NCBI RefSeq assembly: GCF_019968905.1 | Contig: NZ_CP079946.1 | Span: 496,001-560,000 of the forward strand | From: Corallococcus sp. EGB | GTDB lineage: Bacteria; Myxococcota; Myxococcia; Myxococcales; Myxococcaceae | Reading direction: 5' to 3' | DNA: 64,000 nucleotides | Shown here: positions 38,552-48,148 of the stretch, piece by piece | How positions within the stretch are numbered: position 1 is the stretch's first letter | Layout: every line of letters starts with the position of its first letter | Position numbers and translations under genes: made by a program | Notes under the pieces: model-generated | Told to the model about the DNA's origin: nothing | The model's database searches: none | Seen by the model: the letters and a program-made list of their open reading frames with translations, nothing else

Positions 38552-39814
38552 GTGTCTCAATCCCATCCAACATCGTGGAAGCATTACATCACCACCGCGA
38601 GCATGCTCGCGCTGTTCGGGACTTCATCGCAGGCGCTCGCCGCGTCGGGCTTCACCGCCGTCACCGCCAGTGGAGATGACGGCAACAGGCCGTCCGCCAC
38701 CATTGACGGCAACCTCACCACGCGCTGGTCCAGCGACGGCGTGGGGCAGTGGCTCCAGGGCGACCTGGGCAGCGTGAAGTCGCTATCCGCGGTGGACATC
38801 GCCTGGCACCGGGGCAACGAGCGGACCAACACCTTCGTCCTGGCCACGTCCACGGACGGCGCCACCTGGTCCACGGCCGTGTCCACGAAGTCGTCCGGCA
38901 CCACCGCCAACTTCGAGCGCTACAGCTTCTCCGCGCGCAACGCCCGCTATGTGCGCGTCACCGTCAACGGCAACTCCGTCAACACCTGGGCCAGCATCGC
39001 CGAGTGGGCCGCCATCGCCGGCGCCGCCACGCCCACGGCCGGCGCGGACCGCTTCGGCGTCACCATGCTCTACCCGACGAAGTCCGGCGGCGAGTCGTGG
39101 ACGCTGGCGGACAACGCGCTGGCGGACTCCCGCTTCGACCCGCAGAACACCATCACCCGCAACAGCGACGGCTCCTGGAAGATGAAGGACAAGCAGGTGC
39201 GGATGAGCGTCTTCACGTCCACGGGCTACGACGACCGGAAGATCCCCACCTACGACCGGGACGTGCTCGCGAGCCGCGGCTACATGCAGGCGCCCAACGA
39301 CTGGAAGAACATCGAGATGACCGGCTTCGTGAAGGTCAACGCGGTGGCGGACGCGAAGGACAACTTCGCGTGGTACGCGCGCGGCGGGAAGCACAACGAC
39401 AAATACTCCGGCTGCGAGGGCAGCAGCTACAAGGGCGGCCTGCACTACGACGGCCGCGCCCGCTGGGAGAAGGAGACCTGGCACGTCTCCTACGATCAGA
39501 CGCCCTACGTCACCGCCACCTCCTCCCTCAAGGGCCGCTGGGTGGGCTTCAAGGCCGTCATGCGCAACATCACCGTCAGTGGCCAGACCGCCGTGAAGCT
39601 GGAGATGTACGTCAACGAGAACGCGGACAAGGTGACGTGGAAGAAGGTCTACGACTACACGGACGCCGGCAGGTGGGGCGGCGACGCCCAGCACTGCGGC
39701 GGCGCCGTGCCCGCCGCGCCCATCACGTGGGGAGGCCCCATCGCGGTGTTCCGCTGGGACAACGCCACGGACGTGGACTTCAAGTGGCTGAGCGTTCGCG
39801 AAATCCAGCCTTGA
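38552..39814 (+). CDS. Secreted discoidin (F5/8 type C)-domain protein with jelly-roll C-terminus
   Basis: A 420-residue exported protein. GTG 38552 follows AGGAGGA at ideal spacing, and the signal peptide ends near 'SSQALAASG'. Residues about 30-160 are an F5/8-type-C/CBM32-like module ('ATIDGNLTTRWSSDGVGQWL', 'ARYVRVTVNG'), which binds glycans. Residues about 165-420 form a second, beta-jelly-roll unit ('DRFGVTMLYPTKSGGESW', 'WKNIEMTGFVKVN', 'GRWVGFKAVMRNI', 'VTWKKVYDYTDAGRWGG'), similar in feel to polysaccharide-lyase or concanavalin-like folds; catalytic residues could not be identified. A role in binding or cutting extracellular polysaccharide is plausible. It lies between two strong hairpins and is likely monocistronic. 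Confidence 0.72.
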   Translation: MSQSHPTSWKHYITTASMLALFGTSSQALAASGFTAVTASGDDGNRPSATIDGNLTTRWSSDGVGQWLQGDLGSVKSLSAVDIAWHRGNERTNTFVLATSTDGATWSTAVSTKSSGTTANFERYSFSARNARYVRVTVNGNSVNTWASIAEWAAIAGAATPTAGADRFGVTMLYPTKSGGESWTLADNALADSRFDPQNTITRNSDGSWKMKDKQVRMSVFTSTGYDDRKIPTYDRDVLASRGYMQAPNDWKNIEMTGFVKVNAVADAKDNFAWYARGGKHNDKYSGCEGSSYKGGLHYDGRARWEKETWHVSYDQTPYVTATSSLKGRWVGFKAVMRNITVSGQTAVKLEMYVNENADKVTWKKVYDYTDAGRWGGDAQHCGGAVPAAPITWGGPIAVFRWDNATDVDFKWLSVREIQP

Positions 39815-39835
39815 ACCCCGCGTGAAGCGGGGCTC

Positions 39836-39870
39836 GCACGCGGCCTGACGCAGGACGGCAGGCCGCGTGC
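39836..39870 (+). terminator. 12-bp perfect stem-loop
   Basis: GCACGCGGCCTG and CAGGCCGCGTGC pair perfectly around an 11-base loop, 21 bp after the stop of the discoidin-domain gene. There is no T-tract; it is a likely transcript end. Confidence 0.55.
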
Positions 39871-39967
39871 CGGGCAGGCGGGGAGGTCCGGGGCCGGGTG
39901 GGGCGACCCGCCGAACCCGGGGCTTTCCATCGACAGGGCGCGCCGGGGTGGGCAGCATGGCGCCGCC

Positions 39968-41398
39968 ATGAACGTCGACCAAGCCCTCGCCTCGTCCGAG
40001 CGCATCTGGGAGCAGGAGATCCTCCCGGCGCTGGAGCGCTACATCCGCATCCCCAACAAGTCGCCCGCCTTCGACCCGGACTGGGTGAAGTCCGGCCACA
40101 TGGAGCAGGCCGTCCAGCTCATCGCGGACTGGTGCCGCGCGCAGGCCAAGCACCTGCCCGGGCTGACGGTGGAGGTGGTGCGGCTGAAGACAGCGGACGG
40201 CAAGGACCGCACGCCGGTCATCTACATGGAGGTGCCGGGCACGCGCGGCGACGACACCGTGCTCTTGTACGGCCACCTGGACAAGCAGCCGGAGATGACC
40301 GGCTGGCGTGAGGGCCTGACGCCGTGGACCCCCGTGCGCGAGGGCGACAAGCTCTTCGGCCGCGGCGGCGCGGATGACGGCTACTCCGCGTTCGCGTCAC
40401 TGTCCGCGCTGCGGCTGCTCAAGGAGCAGGGCGTGCCGCATGCCCGCTGCGCCATCCTCATCGAGGCGTGCGAGGAGAGCGGCAGCTACGACCTGCCCGC
40501 GTACATCGAGGCGCTCGCGCCGCGCATCGGCAAGCCGTCGCTGGTGGTGTGCCTGGACTCGGGCTGCGCGAACTATGAGCAGCTGTGGATGACCACCAGC
40601 CTGCGCGGCATGGTGGCCGGCAACCTGCGCGTGGACATCCTCACGGAGGGCGTGCACTCCGGTGACGCGACGGGCGTGGTGGCGTCTTCCATGCGCATCA
40701 TGCGGATGCTGCTGTCGCGCGTGGAGGACGAGGCCACGGGCCACATCAAGGTGAAGGAGCTGCACACGGAGATCCCCGAGGGCCGGCGCCAGCAGGCGAA
40801 GGCCGCCGCGGAGACGATGGGCGACGAGCTCTACACGAAGTTCCCCTGGGTGGAGGGCGCGCGCCCGGTGACGACGGACGGCGCGGAGCTGGTGCTCAAC
40901 CGCACCTGGCGCCCGGCGCTGGCGCTGACGGGCGTGGAGGGCGTGCCGGCGCTCGCGAGCGCGGGCAACGTGCTGCGCCCCTACACCACGTGGAAGCTGT
41001 CCATGCGCATCCCGCCGCGCGTGGACCCGAAGGCGGCCGCGAAGGCGCTGAAGGAGACGCTGGAGAAGGATCCGCCGTACGGCGCGAAGGTGTCCTTCGA
41101 GGGCGACAAGGCGTCGGTGGGCTGGGACGCGCCGCCGCTCGCGGGCTGGCTGTCGAGCGCGGTGGAGTCCGCGTCCAAGGCGTGCTTCGGCAAGCCGGCC
41201 ATGGCCATGGGCGAGGGCGGCACCATCCCGTTCATGGGCATGCTGGGCGAGCGCTTCCCGGAGGCGCAGTTCCTCATCACGGGCCTGCTGGGGCCGGGCA
41301 GCAACGCGCACGGGCCCAATGAGTTCCTGCACATCCCCACGGGCAAGAAGCTGACCGCCGCGGTGGCGAGCGTCGTCGCGGCCCACTTCAAGCGGTAG
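39968..41398 (+). CDS. M20-family metallopeptidase
   Basis: A 476-residue dinuclear zinc hydrolase of the M20/ArgE/carboxypeptidase-G2 group. Metal ligands and catalytic residues: H103 in 'LLYGHLDKQPEM', the metal-bridging Asp of 'GRGGADDGYS' (about 136-137), and the Glu pair of 'EACEESGSYD' (about 169-170) as general base and ligand. 'GSNAHGPNEFLHI' near the C-terminus holds the last His. The central insertion is the dimerisation lid. It resembles cytosolic di-/tripeptidases (CNDP-like). The start ATG 39968 is at the first plausible site after a GC-rich spacer. It is followed by a stem-loop and a VOC gene. Confidence 0.88.
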   Translation: MNVDQALASSERIWEQEILPALERYIRIPNKSPAFDPDWVKSGHMEQAVQLIADWCRAQAKHLPGLTVEVVRLKTADGKDRTPVIYMEVPGTRGDDTVLLYGHLDKQPEMTGWREGLTPWTPVREGDKLFGRGGADDGYSAFASLSALRLLKEQGVPHARCAILIEACEESGSYDLPAYIEALAPRIGKPSLVVCLDSGCANYEQLWMTTSLRGMVAGNLRVDILTEGVHSGDATGVVASSMRIMRMLLSRVEDEATGHIKVKELHTEIPEGRRQQAKAAAETMGDELYTKFPWVEGARPVTTDGAELVLNRTWRPALALTGVEGVPALASAGNVLRPYTTWKLSMRIPPRVDPKAAAKALKETLEKDPPYGAKVSFEGDKASVGWDAPPLAGWLSSAVESASKACFGKPAMAMGEGGTIPFMGMLGERFPEAQFLITGLLGPGSNAHGPNEFLHIPTGKKLTAAVASVVAAHFKR

Positions 41399-41407
41399 TG
41401 CCTCACC

Positions 41408-41440
41408 AGGGGGACGGGGCCGCGCGTGCCCCGTCCTCCT
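41408..41440 (+). terminator. 13-bp stem-loop after the M20 gene
   Basis: AGGGGGACGGGGC pairs with GCCCCGTCCTCCT (one G-T pair) around a CGCGCGT loop, starting 10 bp after the stop. TCCTTC follows; this is a weak intrinsic-terminator shape. Confidence 0.5.
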
Positions 41441-41465
41441 TCACGCCTGGCCTTCCGGAGCCCCC

Positions 41466-41885
41466 ATGCCGAGCAAACCCCGCCGCACGGGCCACGTCCG
41501 CGCGCAGCCCCTCATCGCGGTGCGCGACGTCGAAGCGAGCAGCCGGTGGTACCAGGAGGTGCTCGGCTGCGAGAGCGGGCACGGCGGCCCTGAGTACGAG
41601 ATGCTGCTGAACAACGGCGAGCTCGTGCTCCAGTTGCACGCGTGGGACCTGGATGAGCACGCGAACCTGATGGGGCCGGACTCGGCGCCGAGGGGACACG
41701 GCGTGCTGCTGTGGTTCGAGACCACGGACTTCGACGCGTGCGTGGATGCGGCGCGGGCGCTGAAGGTGGAGTGGGTGGAGGCGCCGCACGTGAACCTGAA
41801 CTCGCGCCGCTGGGAGTTCTGGGTGAAGGACCCGGACGGCTACGTCGTCGTGGTCGCGGCGGAGTCGCGCGCGCGGCGTTCCTGA
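41466..41885 (+). CDS. VOC-superfamily (glyoxalase/bleomycin-resistance) protein
   Basis: A 139-residue single-module vicinal-oxygen-chelate protein. The pattern 'PLIAVRDVEASSRWYQEVLG' at the start and 'WEFWVKDPDGYVVVVA' at the end is diagnostic for the two beta-alpha-beta-beta-beta repeats. 'LQLHAWDLDEHANLMG' provides a His and Glu that may be metal ligands. Substrate and true enzymatic activity are unknown; many members bind drugs or act as dioxygenases. ATG 41466 starts directly after GGAGCCCCC. It is on the same strand as, and between, the M20 and TPR genes; the hairpin upstream suggests its own transcription unit. Confidence 0.82.
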   Translation: MPSKPRRTGHVRAQPLIAVRDVEASSRWYQEVLGCESGHGGPEYEMLLNNGELVLQLHAWDLDEHANLMGPDSAPRGHGVLLWFETTDFDACVDAARALKVEWVEAPHVNLNSRRWEFWVKDPDGYVVVVAAESRARRS

Positions 41886-41951
41886 TGCTCGACGGGCCCC
41901 GAACCCGGAGCGTGCTTGTGCTACACCCGGGGTGCGCCCTGTGAGGACCCC

Positions 41952-42704
41952 ATGCACGCGTTGGCTCTGGCTCTCTTCTTCTGCTTCCAGGCTCCCGAGA
42001 CGAAAGAGCCCCCGCGCTACAGCGCCGAGCTCCAGGCCGTGCACGACCAGGCCGACGCCGCGCTGAACCCCACGAGTCTCAACTTCATCGAGGCGCGGGA
42101 GCACGTCCAGCGGCTCCTCAAGGAGGCTCCGGAGAATCCCCAGACGCACTTCCTGCTGGGGCGCATGCACATCCTGCAGGGCCAATACGAGGAGGCCCTT
42201 CGCGCCGTGGAGCGTGCGCTGGAGCTGGGCATCGACGGGGAGTCCCGCACCGAGGCCCTGACCCTGCGGGATGGCTTGCGGCGCCAGCTGGCCGAGCTCG
42301 ACGGGGCCCGGAGCATGATGTCCGAGCGAATCCAGAAGGACCCCAATGACTTCGAGGCCCAGAAGGCGCTCGCGCTGTTCGCCTACGGGAAGCATGACCT
42401 CGTGACCGCCCGGACGCATGCGGTGCGCTTCACCGAGCTGCGGCCCGAAGACGGGGACGGCCACGCGCTGCTCGGCGCCATCCTCCTGGACCTGGGCGAT
42501 GAGGACGGCGCCCGCGAACAGGCGCGACGGGCCCGCGCCATCGGCGACTCCAACCAGGTGCTGAGCCTCGAGGCGCGCCTCCAGGCGCTGAACCAGAAGA
42601 GGCTCTTCGTCGCCGTGCCCCTCGGCCTGGTGGCCTTCCTGGGCCTGGCGCTCGGCGCCTACTGGAAGTTCCGCCGCCGCGCCCGCATCGCTGTCTCGGG
42701 GTGA
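41952..42704 (+). CDS. TPR-repeat membrane protein
   Basis: A 250-residue protein with an N-terminal hydrophobic stretch (LALALFFCFQAP), helical repeats of TPR type ('PQTHFLLGRMHILQGQYEEA', 'GDGHALLGAILLDLGDEDGA') and a C-terminal membrane segment ('LFVAVPLGLVAFLGLALGAY') followed by a Arg-rich tail (KFRRRARI), which sets the tail in the cytoplasm and the TPRs outside. ATG 41952 follows GTGAGGAC; the frame is open 12 codons further upstream without a ribosome site. It is convergent with the kinase gene at 42814. It probably serves as a scaffold; no partner can be named. Confidence 0.7.
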   Translation: MHALALALFFCFQAPETKEPPRYSAELQAVHDQADAALNPTSLNFIEAREHVQRLLKEAPENPQTHFLLGRMHILQGQYEEALRAVERALELGIDGESRTEALTLRDGLRRQLAELDGARSMMSERIQKDPNDFEAQKALALFAYGKHDLVTARTHAVRFTELRPEDGDGHALLGAILLDLGDEDGAREQARRARAIGDSNQVLSLEARLQALNQKRLFVAVPLGLVAFLGLALGAYWKFRRRARIAVSG

Positions 42705-42813
42705 GTCCCGGGGTGGACCGGGCTGCCCGGAGCGGGCGAGGCGCACGCATGCGTGTCCGCGCGCTTCACCCGGGCAGTGCTTGTCCGCCGGACCGGCGGC
42801 ACGGTGGGGCGCC

Positions 42814-44418
42814 TCAGCGGCCCGTCTTGATGCCCAGCGATGAGCCGGACGGTGGCTTCTTGGGCTGCGTGGATGGCCGAGGCGCCCGCTTCTGGAGCGC
42901 CACCACCACCGACGGCGCGTCCGCCGCGGACACCTGCCGCGTCACCGGCTCATAGCCATTGAGCGCGAGCGTCACCGCCACCGACGGCTCGCCGGGCACC
43001 AGCGGCAGCGCCATCGGTGTGAGGCCGCGCTCCTCGCCCGCCACCTGCACCGAGGCGCCGGGCGGCTCGCTCGTCACCGTCAGGCGCACCGGCTGGGGCG
43101 CGGTGTCCGCCGGCGCCGTGGGACGCGCGGGCGCCGGCGTGTGGCCCTGCATGTCCTCGGGCGCCCGTGTGGCCATGACGGGAGGCGGCGTCACCGCGCC
43201 GGAGCCGCGCATCAGCACCACCGCCGCGCCACCCGCCACCAGCGCCACGCCGCCCACGACGAAGGGCAGCCACGGACGGCGCTTCGGAGGCTCCGGCATC
43301 AGGGCCGCGGTGTTGCGCGTCTTCTCCGGCTCCACGCGCGTGGGCGGACGGGACGGCGGCCCCACCAGCTTCGACGCGCGCGACGCGGCCTGTCCTCGCG
43401 CACCCGACGTGGGCATCCCGTCCCGCGAGGAGTTGGACTGCGAGTCCAGGTCCACGTCCTCGGCCAGCTGGTCCAGCTTCGCGGGGTCCGCCTCCGCGGC
43501 GATGCGCTCCGCGTACAGCTCCCGCAGGTACGCGGCCAGGTGCGCGCTGCTGGACGGCAGCCGCAGGTTGAGCGCCCAGTCCTCCAGCGCCAGCCGGAAC
43601 GCGGCGCAGTCCGCGTAGCGGCCGTCCGGCGTGGGCGCCAGGGCCTTGAGCACGATTTCGTCCAGGCCCGGCGGCACCTTGGGGGTGAGCTGCGACGGCG
43701 GCGGCACCTGGCAGTCGCGCACCAGCCGCAGCGTCATCAGGTCCGTGTCGCCCTTGAAGAGGCGCTTGCCGGTGAGCAGCTCCCACATCACGACACCGAG
43801 CGCGAACTGGTCGCTCCGGCCGTCCACCGCCATGCCGTTGGCCTGCTCCGGCGACATGTACGGGTACTTGCCCTTGAGCACGCCCGTCGCCGTCTGCTGT
43901 CCGCTGGTGGCCGCCTTCGCCACGCCGAAGTCGATGACCTTCACGCCCCCGTCGAACCCGACGAGCACGTTCTGCGGAGACACGTCGCGGTGCACCAGCT
44001 TCAGCGGCTGGCCGTGCCCGTCACGCGCACCGTGCGCGTAGGACAGCCCCGCCGCCGCGTCCGCGATGATGCGCACCACCAGTCCCACCGGCAGCGGGCG
44101 CTCCTGCTTGCGCGCGAAGCGGTCCAGGCGCCGCACGTCCTCGCCCTGCACGTACTCCATGGCCAGGCAGTGCCGGCCCTCAATCTCCGTGAGGTCCAGG
44201 ATGGTGATGAGGTTCGGGTGGGAGAGCCGCGCCACCAGCCGCGCCTCCTCCAGGAACATCTCCAGGAACTCTTCGTCCTCGGCCAGGTGCGGCAAGATGA
44301 GCTTGAGGACGACAAGGCGCTCGAAGCCCGTCCCGTGCTCCCGGGCGAGGAACACCTGTCCCATTCCGCCCGACGCGATTTTTCGAAGCAGCTCGTATTT
44401 CCCGAAGACCACCGCCAT
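42814..44418 (-). CDS. Transmembrane Ser/Thr protein kinase with PEGA domain
   Basis: A 534-residue Hanks-type kinase. Glycine loop 'IASGGMGQVF', Lys39, HRD (143-145), and DFG (163-165) are intact, so it should be active. After the kinase domain (about 8-290) comes a Ser/Pro-rich juxtamembrane stretch, one membrane segment (about 383-403, 'PWLPFVVGGVALVAGG'), then an external PEGA domain (about 444-509, 'TVTSEPPGASVQVAG') and a basic tail. PEGA domains are thought to bind extracytoplasmic ligands or wall components. It lies at the head of no obvious operon: the ABC exporter genes on the same strand end 130 bp upstream. It is typical of the large kinase complement of myxobacteria. Confidence 0.9.
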   Translation of the reverse strand: MAVVFGKYELLRKIASGGMGQVFLAREHGTGFERLVVLKLILPHLAEDEEFLEMFLEEARLVARLSHPNLITILDLTEIEGRHCLAMEYVQGEDVRRLDRFARKQERPLPVGLVVRIIADAAAGLSYAHGARDGHGQPLKLVHRDVSPQNVLVGFDGGVKVIDFGVAKAATSGQQTATGVLKGKYPYMSPEQANGMAVDGRSDQFALGVVMWELLTGKRLFKGDTDLMTLRLVRDCQVPPPSQLTPKVPPGLDEIVLKALAPTPDGRYADCAAFRLALEDWALNLRLPSSSAHLAAYLRELYAERIAAEADPAKLDQLAEDVDLDSQSNSSRDGMPTSGARGQAASRASKLVGPPSRPPTRVEPEKTRNTAALMPEPPKRRPWLPFVVGGVALVAGGAAVVLMRGSGAVTPPPVMATRAPEDMQGHTPAPARPTAPADTAPQPVRLTVTSEPPGASVQVAGEERGLTPMALPLVPGEPSVAVTLALNGYEPVTRQVSAADAPSVVVALQKRAPRPSTQPKKPPSGSSLGIKTGR

Positions 44419-44503
44419 GGGTGTCCGAGAGGATACCTCTCTTTCTCACCGGGCGGGAAACAGCCGACTTCCAAAAAGACCAAGGACCTGTCAGCCGGGA
44501 AGC

Positions 44504-44540
44504 AGCCCGCCTTCCTACCCGTGGAGGTGGCAGGCGGGCT
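44504..44540 (-). terminator. Stem-loop after the ABC exporter operon
   Basis: AGCCCGCC and GGCGGGCT are 8-bp perfect arms enclosing 21 bases, just after the stop of the permease gene read on the minus strand. The downstream sequence is not T-rich. Confidence 0.35.
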
Positions 44541-44548
44541 ACTGACGT

Positions 44549-45310
44549 CTAGGCCTTCATCTTGTACCCGGAGCGAAGGACCGCGTACGTGACGGCGGTG
44601 GCGACGGCGGCGGTGAGGGCGAGGATGCCGCCACCCACCCAGGGTGAAAACAGGCTGCTGCCGAGCATGCCGTAGCGCAGCCCCTCCACCATGTAGACCA
44701 TGGGGTTGAAGAGGCTGATGTGGTTCCACGGCGAGGGCAGCTCGCGCACCGAGTAGAAGACGCCGCCCAGGAACGTGAGGGGCAGCATCACGAAGGTGGG
44801 GAAGAAGTTGATCTGCTCGAACTTCTCCGCCCAGACGGCGGCGAGCATGCCCAGCACGCTGAACACGTAGCTGGCCAGCAGGAGGAAGTAGAGCGTGGCC
44901 AGCGGGTGCTCCAGGCTGAAGCCGGAGAACACCGCCGCGACAATCCACGTGAGCAGGCCCACCACCAGGCCGCGCACCATGGCGCCGCCGATGAAGCCCA
45001 CCATCAGCTCACCGGGGCCCAGCGGCGCCACCAGCAGGTCCACCACCGTGCCCTGAATCTTGGTGATGAACAGCGACGAGGAGCTGTTGAGGAACGCGTT
45101 GTTGGCGATGCCCAGGAACACGAGGCCCGGCACGATGAAGTGCAGGTATGGGTGGCCCTCCACCTCGTGGACGCGGCCCGAAATCGAGTAGCCGAAGACG
45201 ATGAAGTACAGCGTGGTGCTGATGAGGGGCGACAGGACGGTCTGGCCCGGCACGCGCATGAAGCGCCGGACCTCCTTCGCGAACAGCGTCTGCATCCCGA
45301 GGACGTTCAT
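44549..45310 (-). CDS. ABC-2 type exporter permease (YadH-like)
   Basis: A 253-residue membrane protein with six predicted segments. 'KEVRRFMRVPGQTVLSPLIS' at the N-terminus and the late 'LPLTFLGGVFYSVRELP' plus 'LFNPMVYMVEGLRYGML' are the ABC-2/YadH signatures. It is encoded 26 bp after its ATPase partner and would form a homodimer with two ATPase copies. The E. coli YadGH pair is itself uncharacterised; polyketide or lipid-like substrates are usual for ABC-2 exporters, but nothing here is specific. Confidence 0.88.
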   Translation of the reverse strand: MNVLGMQTLFAKEVRRFMRVPGQTVLSPLISTTLYFIVFGYSISGRVHEVEGHPYLHFIVPGLVFLGIANNAFLNSSSSLFITKIQGTVVDLLVAPLGPGELMVGFIGGAMVRGLVVGLLTWIVAAVFSGFSLEHPLATLYFLLLASYVFSVLGMLAAVWAEKFEQINFFPTFVMLPLTFLGGVFYSVRELPSPWNHISLFNPMVYMVEGLRYGMLGSSLFSPWVGGGILALTAAVATAVTYAVLRSGYKMKA

Positions 45311-45336
45311 GGGGTGTTTTTTCGAAGGAGCGGGGT

Positions 45337-46278
45337 TCAGGCGGCCTGCGAGGGGCGGCCGCGAAGGATTTCAATGAGCACGTCTTCCAGTCGCGAGCGG
45401 CGCGTCTCCACCTCCGCGATGGGCAGCCCGTCCGCGTAGAGCGAGCGGAGCAGCTCACCGGAGGGCGCGCAGTTGTCGCGCTCCACGTAGGTGAGCGTGC
45501 GGCCGTCAGCGGAGAGGTTCGCGGAGAAGCGCGTGCCCGCGGCGGGCATGGCGGCCTGGGGTTCGGAGAAGGTGACGACGAGGCGCTTCTCGCCGAAGCG
45601 GCGCAGCAGCGCGGCCTTGTCCTCGGTCATGAGGAGGCGGCCCTCGTTGATGATGCCCACGCGGTCCGCCAGCTCCTCGGCCTCTTCGAGGTAGTGCGTG
45701 GTGAGGACGATGGTGGTGCCCTCGCTGGCGATCTTCTTCACGTATGTCCACAGGTCGCGGCGCAGCTCCACGTCCACGCCGGCGGTGGGCTCGTCCAGGA
45801 ACACGAGCTTGGGCTTGTGCACCAGCGCCTTGGCGATGAGCAGCCGGCGCTTCATGCCGCCGGACAGGGCGCGCGTGAGCGAGTCCTTCTTGGCCTGGAG
45901 GTTCAGGGCGGTGAGGACCTCATCGACGCGCGCGTCGTCGCGGGGCTGGCCGTAGTAGCCCAGCTGGATGCGCAGGGACTCGGCGACGGAGAAGAACGGG
46001 TCGAAGTTGATCTCCTGCGGGACGAGGCCCACCTGGTAGCGGGGCCCGTTGGGGTCCTGGTCCAGGTCCTTGCCGAAGACCTTCACGGTGCCGGCGGACT
46101 TCTTCACCAGGCCGCACACACTGCCGATGAGGGTCGTCTTTCCGGCGCCGTTGGGGCCCAGCAGGGCGAAGATTTCACCGGGGCGGATGCTGAGGTCCAC
46201 GGCGTGGAGGGCGGTGAACTTTCCGTAGGCCTTGGAGAGGCCCTTCAGCTCCAGGGCGGGGGGCATGGGCTCGGACAT
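45337..46278 (-). CDS. ABC exporter ATP-binding protein (YadG/DrrA-like)
   Basis: A 313-residue ATPase. Walker [10 protein letters not shown] (41-49), signature 'RALSGGMKRRLLIAKAL', Walker B 'LVFLDEPTAGVD', and H-loop 'LTTHYLEEAEELADRVGII' are intact. The C-terminal about 80 residues form the accessory regulatory region typical of DrrA-type subunits ('RLVVTFSEPQ'). First gene of a two-gene operon with the permease. ATG 46278 is used; a second Met at codon 5 is possible. The 190-bp divergent region upstream is shared with ettA and should hold both promoters. Confidence 0.9.
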   Translation of the reverse strand: MSEPMPPALELKGLSKAYGKFTALHAVDLSIRPGEIFALLGPNGAGKTTLIGSVCGLVKKSAGTVKVFGKDLDQDPNGPRYQVGLVPQEINFDPFFSVAESLRIQLGYYGQPRDDARVDEVLTALNLQAKKDSLTRALSGGMKRRLLIAKALVHKPKLVFLDEPTAGVDVELRRDLWTYVKKIASEGTTIVLTTHYLEEAEELADRVGIINEGRLLMTEDKAALLRRFGEKRLVVTFSEPQAAMPAAGTRFSANLSADGRTLTYVERDNCAPSGELLRSLYADGLPIAEVETRRSRLEDVLIEILRGRPSQAA

Positions 46279-46468
46279 GGGGCGCTTCCTCTAACACCTT
46301 CGAAATGGGTTCGCTGGTCAGCGTGCAGGCGTTTTCGCTCCTGGACGCGTGACGCGTCCCGTCCAACCGGACACGGGGCGGGTGCAGGCGCCTTGAGCCG
46401 GATGGGGCTCCCTGCTATCCGCTGGCCCCGCTCACGTCTTTCCGGCGAATCCCAGGAGGCCTTCCGCC

Positions 46469-48148
46469 ATGGCCCAGAATTTCATCTTCACGATGCAGGA
46501 CCTGCGCAAGGTCAAGAACGGCAAGGACATCCTCAAAGGCATCTACCTGTCCTTCTTTCCGGGCGCGAAGATTGGCGTGATTGGCCCCAACGGCTCCGGC
46601 AAGTCCACGCTCCTGCGCATCATGGCGGGGGTGGACACGGAGTTCTTCGGCATCGCGAAGCCGGACCCCACGGTGAAGGTGGGCTACCTGGCGCAGGAGC
46701 CGCAGCTCGACCCGAAGCTGGACGTGAAGGGGAACGTGGAGCTGGGCCTGAAGGAGATCCGTCAGGCGCTGGACCGCTTCAATGAGGTGAGCGCGAAGTT
46801 CGCGGAGCCCATGGACGACGCGGCGATGGAGAAGCTGCTCGCCGAGCAGGCGAAGCTGCAGGACTTCATCGACGCGACGAACGGCTGGGAGCTGGACCGC
46901 ACGCTGGAGATGGCGATGGACGCCCTGCGGCTGCCGCCGGGCGACGCGGATGTGACGAAGCTGTCCGGCGGTGAGAAGCGCCGCGTGGCGCTCTGCCGCA
47001 TCCTGCTGGAGAAGCCGGACCTGCTGCTCCTGGACGAGCCCACCAACCACCTGGACGCGGAGAGCGTCGCGTGGCTGGAGCAGGCGCTGAAGGCATACAC
47101 GGGGACCATCGTGTGCATCACGCACGACCGGTACTTCCTGGACAACGTGGCGGAGTGGATTCTGGAGCTGGACCGCGGCGAGGGGGTGCCCTGGAAGGGG
47201 AACTACTCCAGCTGGCTGGACCAGAAGCAGAAGCGGCTGGAGCTGGAGGAGAAGTCGGAGAGCCACCGTCAGAAGACGCTCAAGCGCGAGCTGGAGTGGG
47301 TGCGGGCGTCTCCGAAGGCGCGTCAGGCGAAGAGCAAGGCGCGCATCGCGGCGTACGAGGACCTGCTCAACCAGTCTCAGGAGAAGCGCGAGCCGACGGG
47401 CGAGGTGGTGATTCCCCCGGGCGAGAAGCTGGGCGGTCTGGTGGTGGAGGCGAAGGGGCTGCGCAAGGCGTACGGGGACCGGCTGCTCATCGACGACCTG
47501 AGCTTCAAGCTGCCGCCGGGCGGCATCGTGGGCGTGATTGGTCCGAACGGCGCGGGCAAGACGACGCTGTTCCGGATGCTGACGGGCGCGGAGAAGCCGG
47601 ACGCGGGCGAGTTGCGCGTGGGCGAGACCGTGAAGATGGCCTACGTGGACCAGAGCCGCGACGCGCTGAACGGTGAAAACACGGTGTTCCAGGAGGTGAG
47701 TGGTGGCCTGGATCACCTGGACCTGGGCCGCGCGGGCCAGATGCCCAGCCGCGCGTACCTGGCGGGCTTCGCGTTCAAGGGGCAGGACCAGCAGAAGCGG
47801 GTGAAGGACCTGTCCGGCGGCGAGCGCAACCGCGTGCACCTGGCGAAGATGCTGAAGGAGGGCGGCAACCTGCTCTTGTTGGACGAGCCCACGAACGACC
47901 TGGACGTGGAGACGCTGCGCAGCCTGGAGGACGCGCTCTTGAGCTTCGCGGGCTGCGCGGTGGTCATCAGCCACGACCGCTGGTTCCTGGACCGCATCGC
48001 CACGCACATCCTGGCGTTCGAGGGTGACAGCAAGGCGTTCTTCTTCGAGGGCAACTTCGAGGACTACGAAGCGGACAAGAAGAAGCGCCTGGGCCCGGAC
48101 GCGCTGGAGCCGCACCGCATCCGGTACCGCCCGCTGACGAAGAGCTGA
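46469..48148 (+). CDS. ettA: Energy-dependent translational throttle ATPase EttA (ABC-F)
   Basis: A 559-residue soluble ABC-F protein that binds the ribosomal E site and couples translation to the ATP/ADP ratio. It has two ATPase domains: Walker [10 protein letters not shown] (39-47) and GPNGAGKTT (about 359-367), with two signatures, '[14 protein letters not shown]' and '[14 protein letters not shown]', and two '[20 protein letters not shown]' Walker B regions. The P-site-tRNA interaction motif linker between the domains ('[20 protein letters not shown]') is charged and helical. '[14 protein letters not shown]' is EttA-specific. Length matches the E. coli protein (555). ATG 46469 follows AGGAGG. 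The C-terminus ends at a normal position. Confidence 0.95.
   Translation: MAQNFIFTMQDLRKVKNGKDILKGIYLSFFPGAKIGVIGPNGSGKSTLLRIMAGVDTEFFGIAKPDPTVKVGYLAQEPQLDPKLDVKGNVELGLKEIRQALDRFNEVSAKFAEPMDDAAMEKLLAEQAKLQDFIDATNGWELDRTLEMAMDALRLPPGDADVTKLSGGEKRRVALCRILLEKPDLLLLDEPTNHLDAESVAWLEQALKAYTGTIVCITHDRYFLDNVAEWILELDRGEGVPWKGNYSSWLDQKQKRLELEEKSESHRQKTLKRELEWVRASPKARQAKSKARIAAYEDLLNQSQEKREPTGEVVIPPGEKLGGLVVEAKGLRKAYGDRLLIDDLSFKLPPGGIVGVIGPNGAGKTTLFRMLTGAEKPDAGELRVGETVKMAYVDQSRDALNGENTVFQEVSGGLDHLDLGRAGQMPSRAYLAGFAFKGQDQQKRVKDLSGGERNRVHLAKMLKEGGNLLLLDEPTNDLDVETLRSLEDALLSFAGCAVVISHDRWFLDRIATHILAFEGDSKAFFFEGNFEDYEADKKKRLGPDALEPHRIRYRPLTKS

Noticed and set aside
42744..42755. CACGCATGCGTG palindrome between the TPR and kinase genes
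   Set aside because: Perfect but short and isolated between convergent genes; not enough to call a site.
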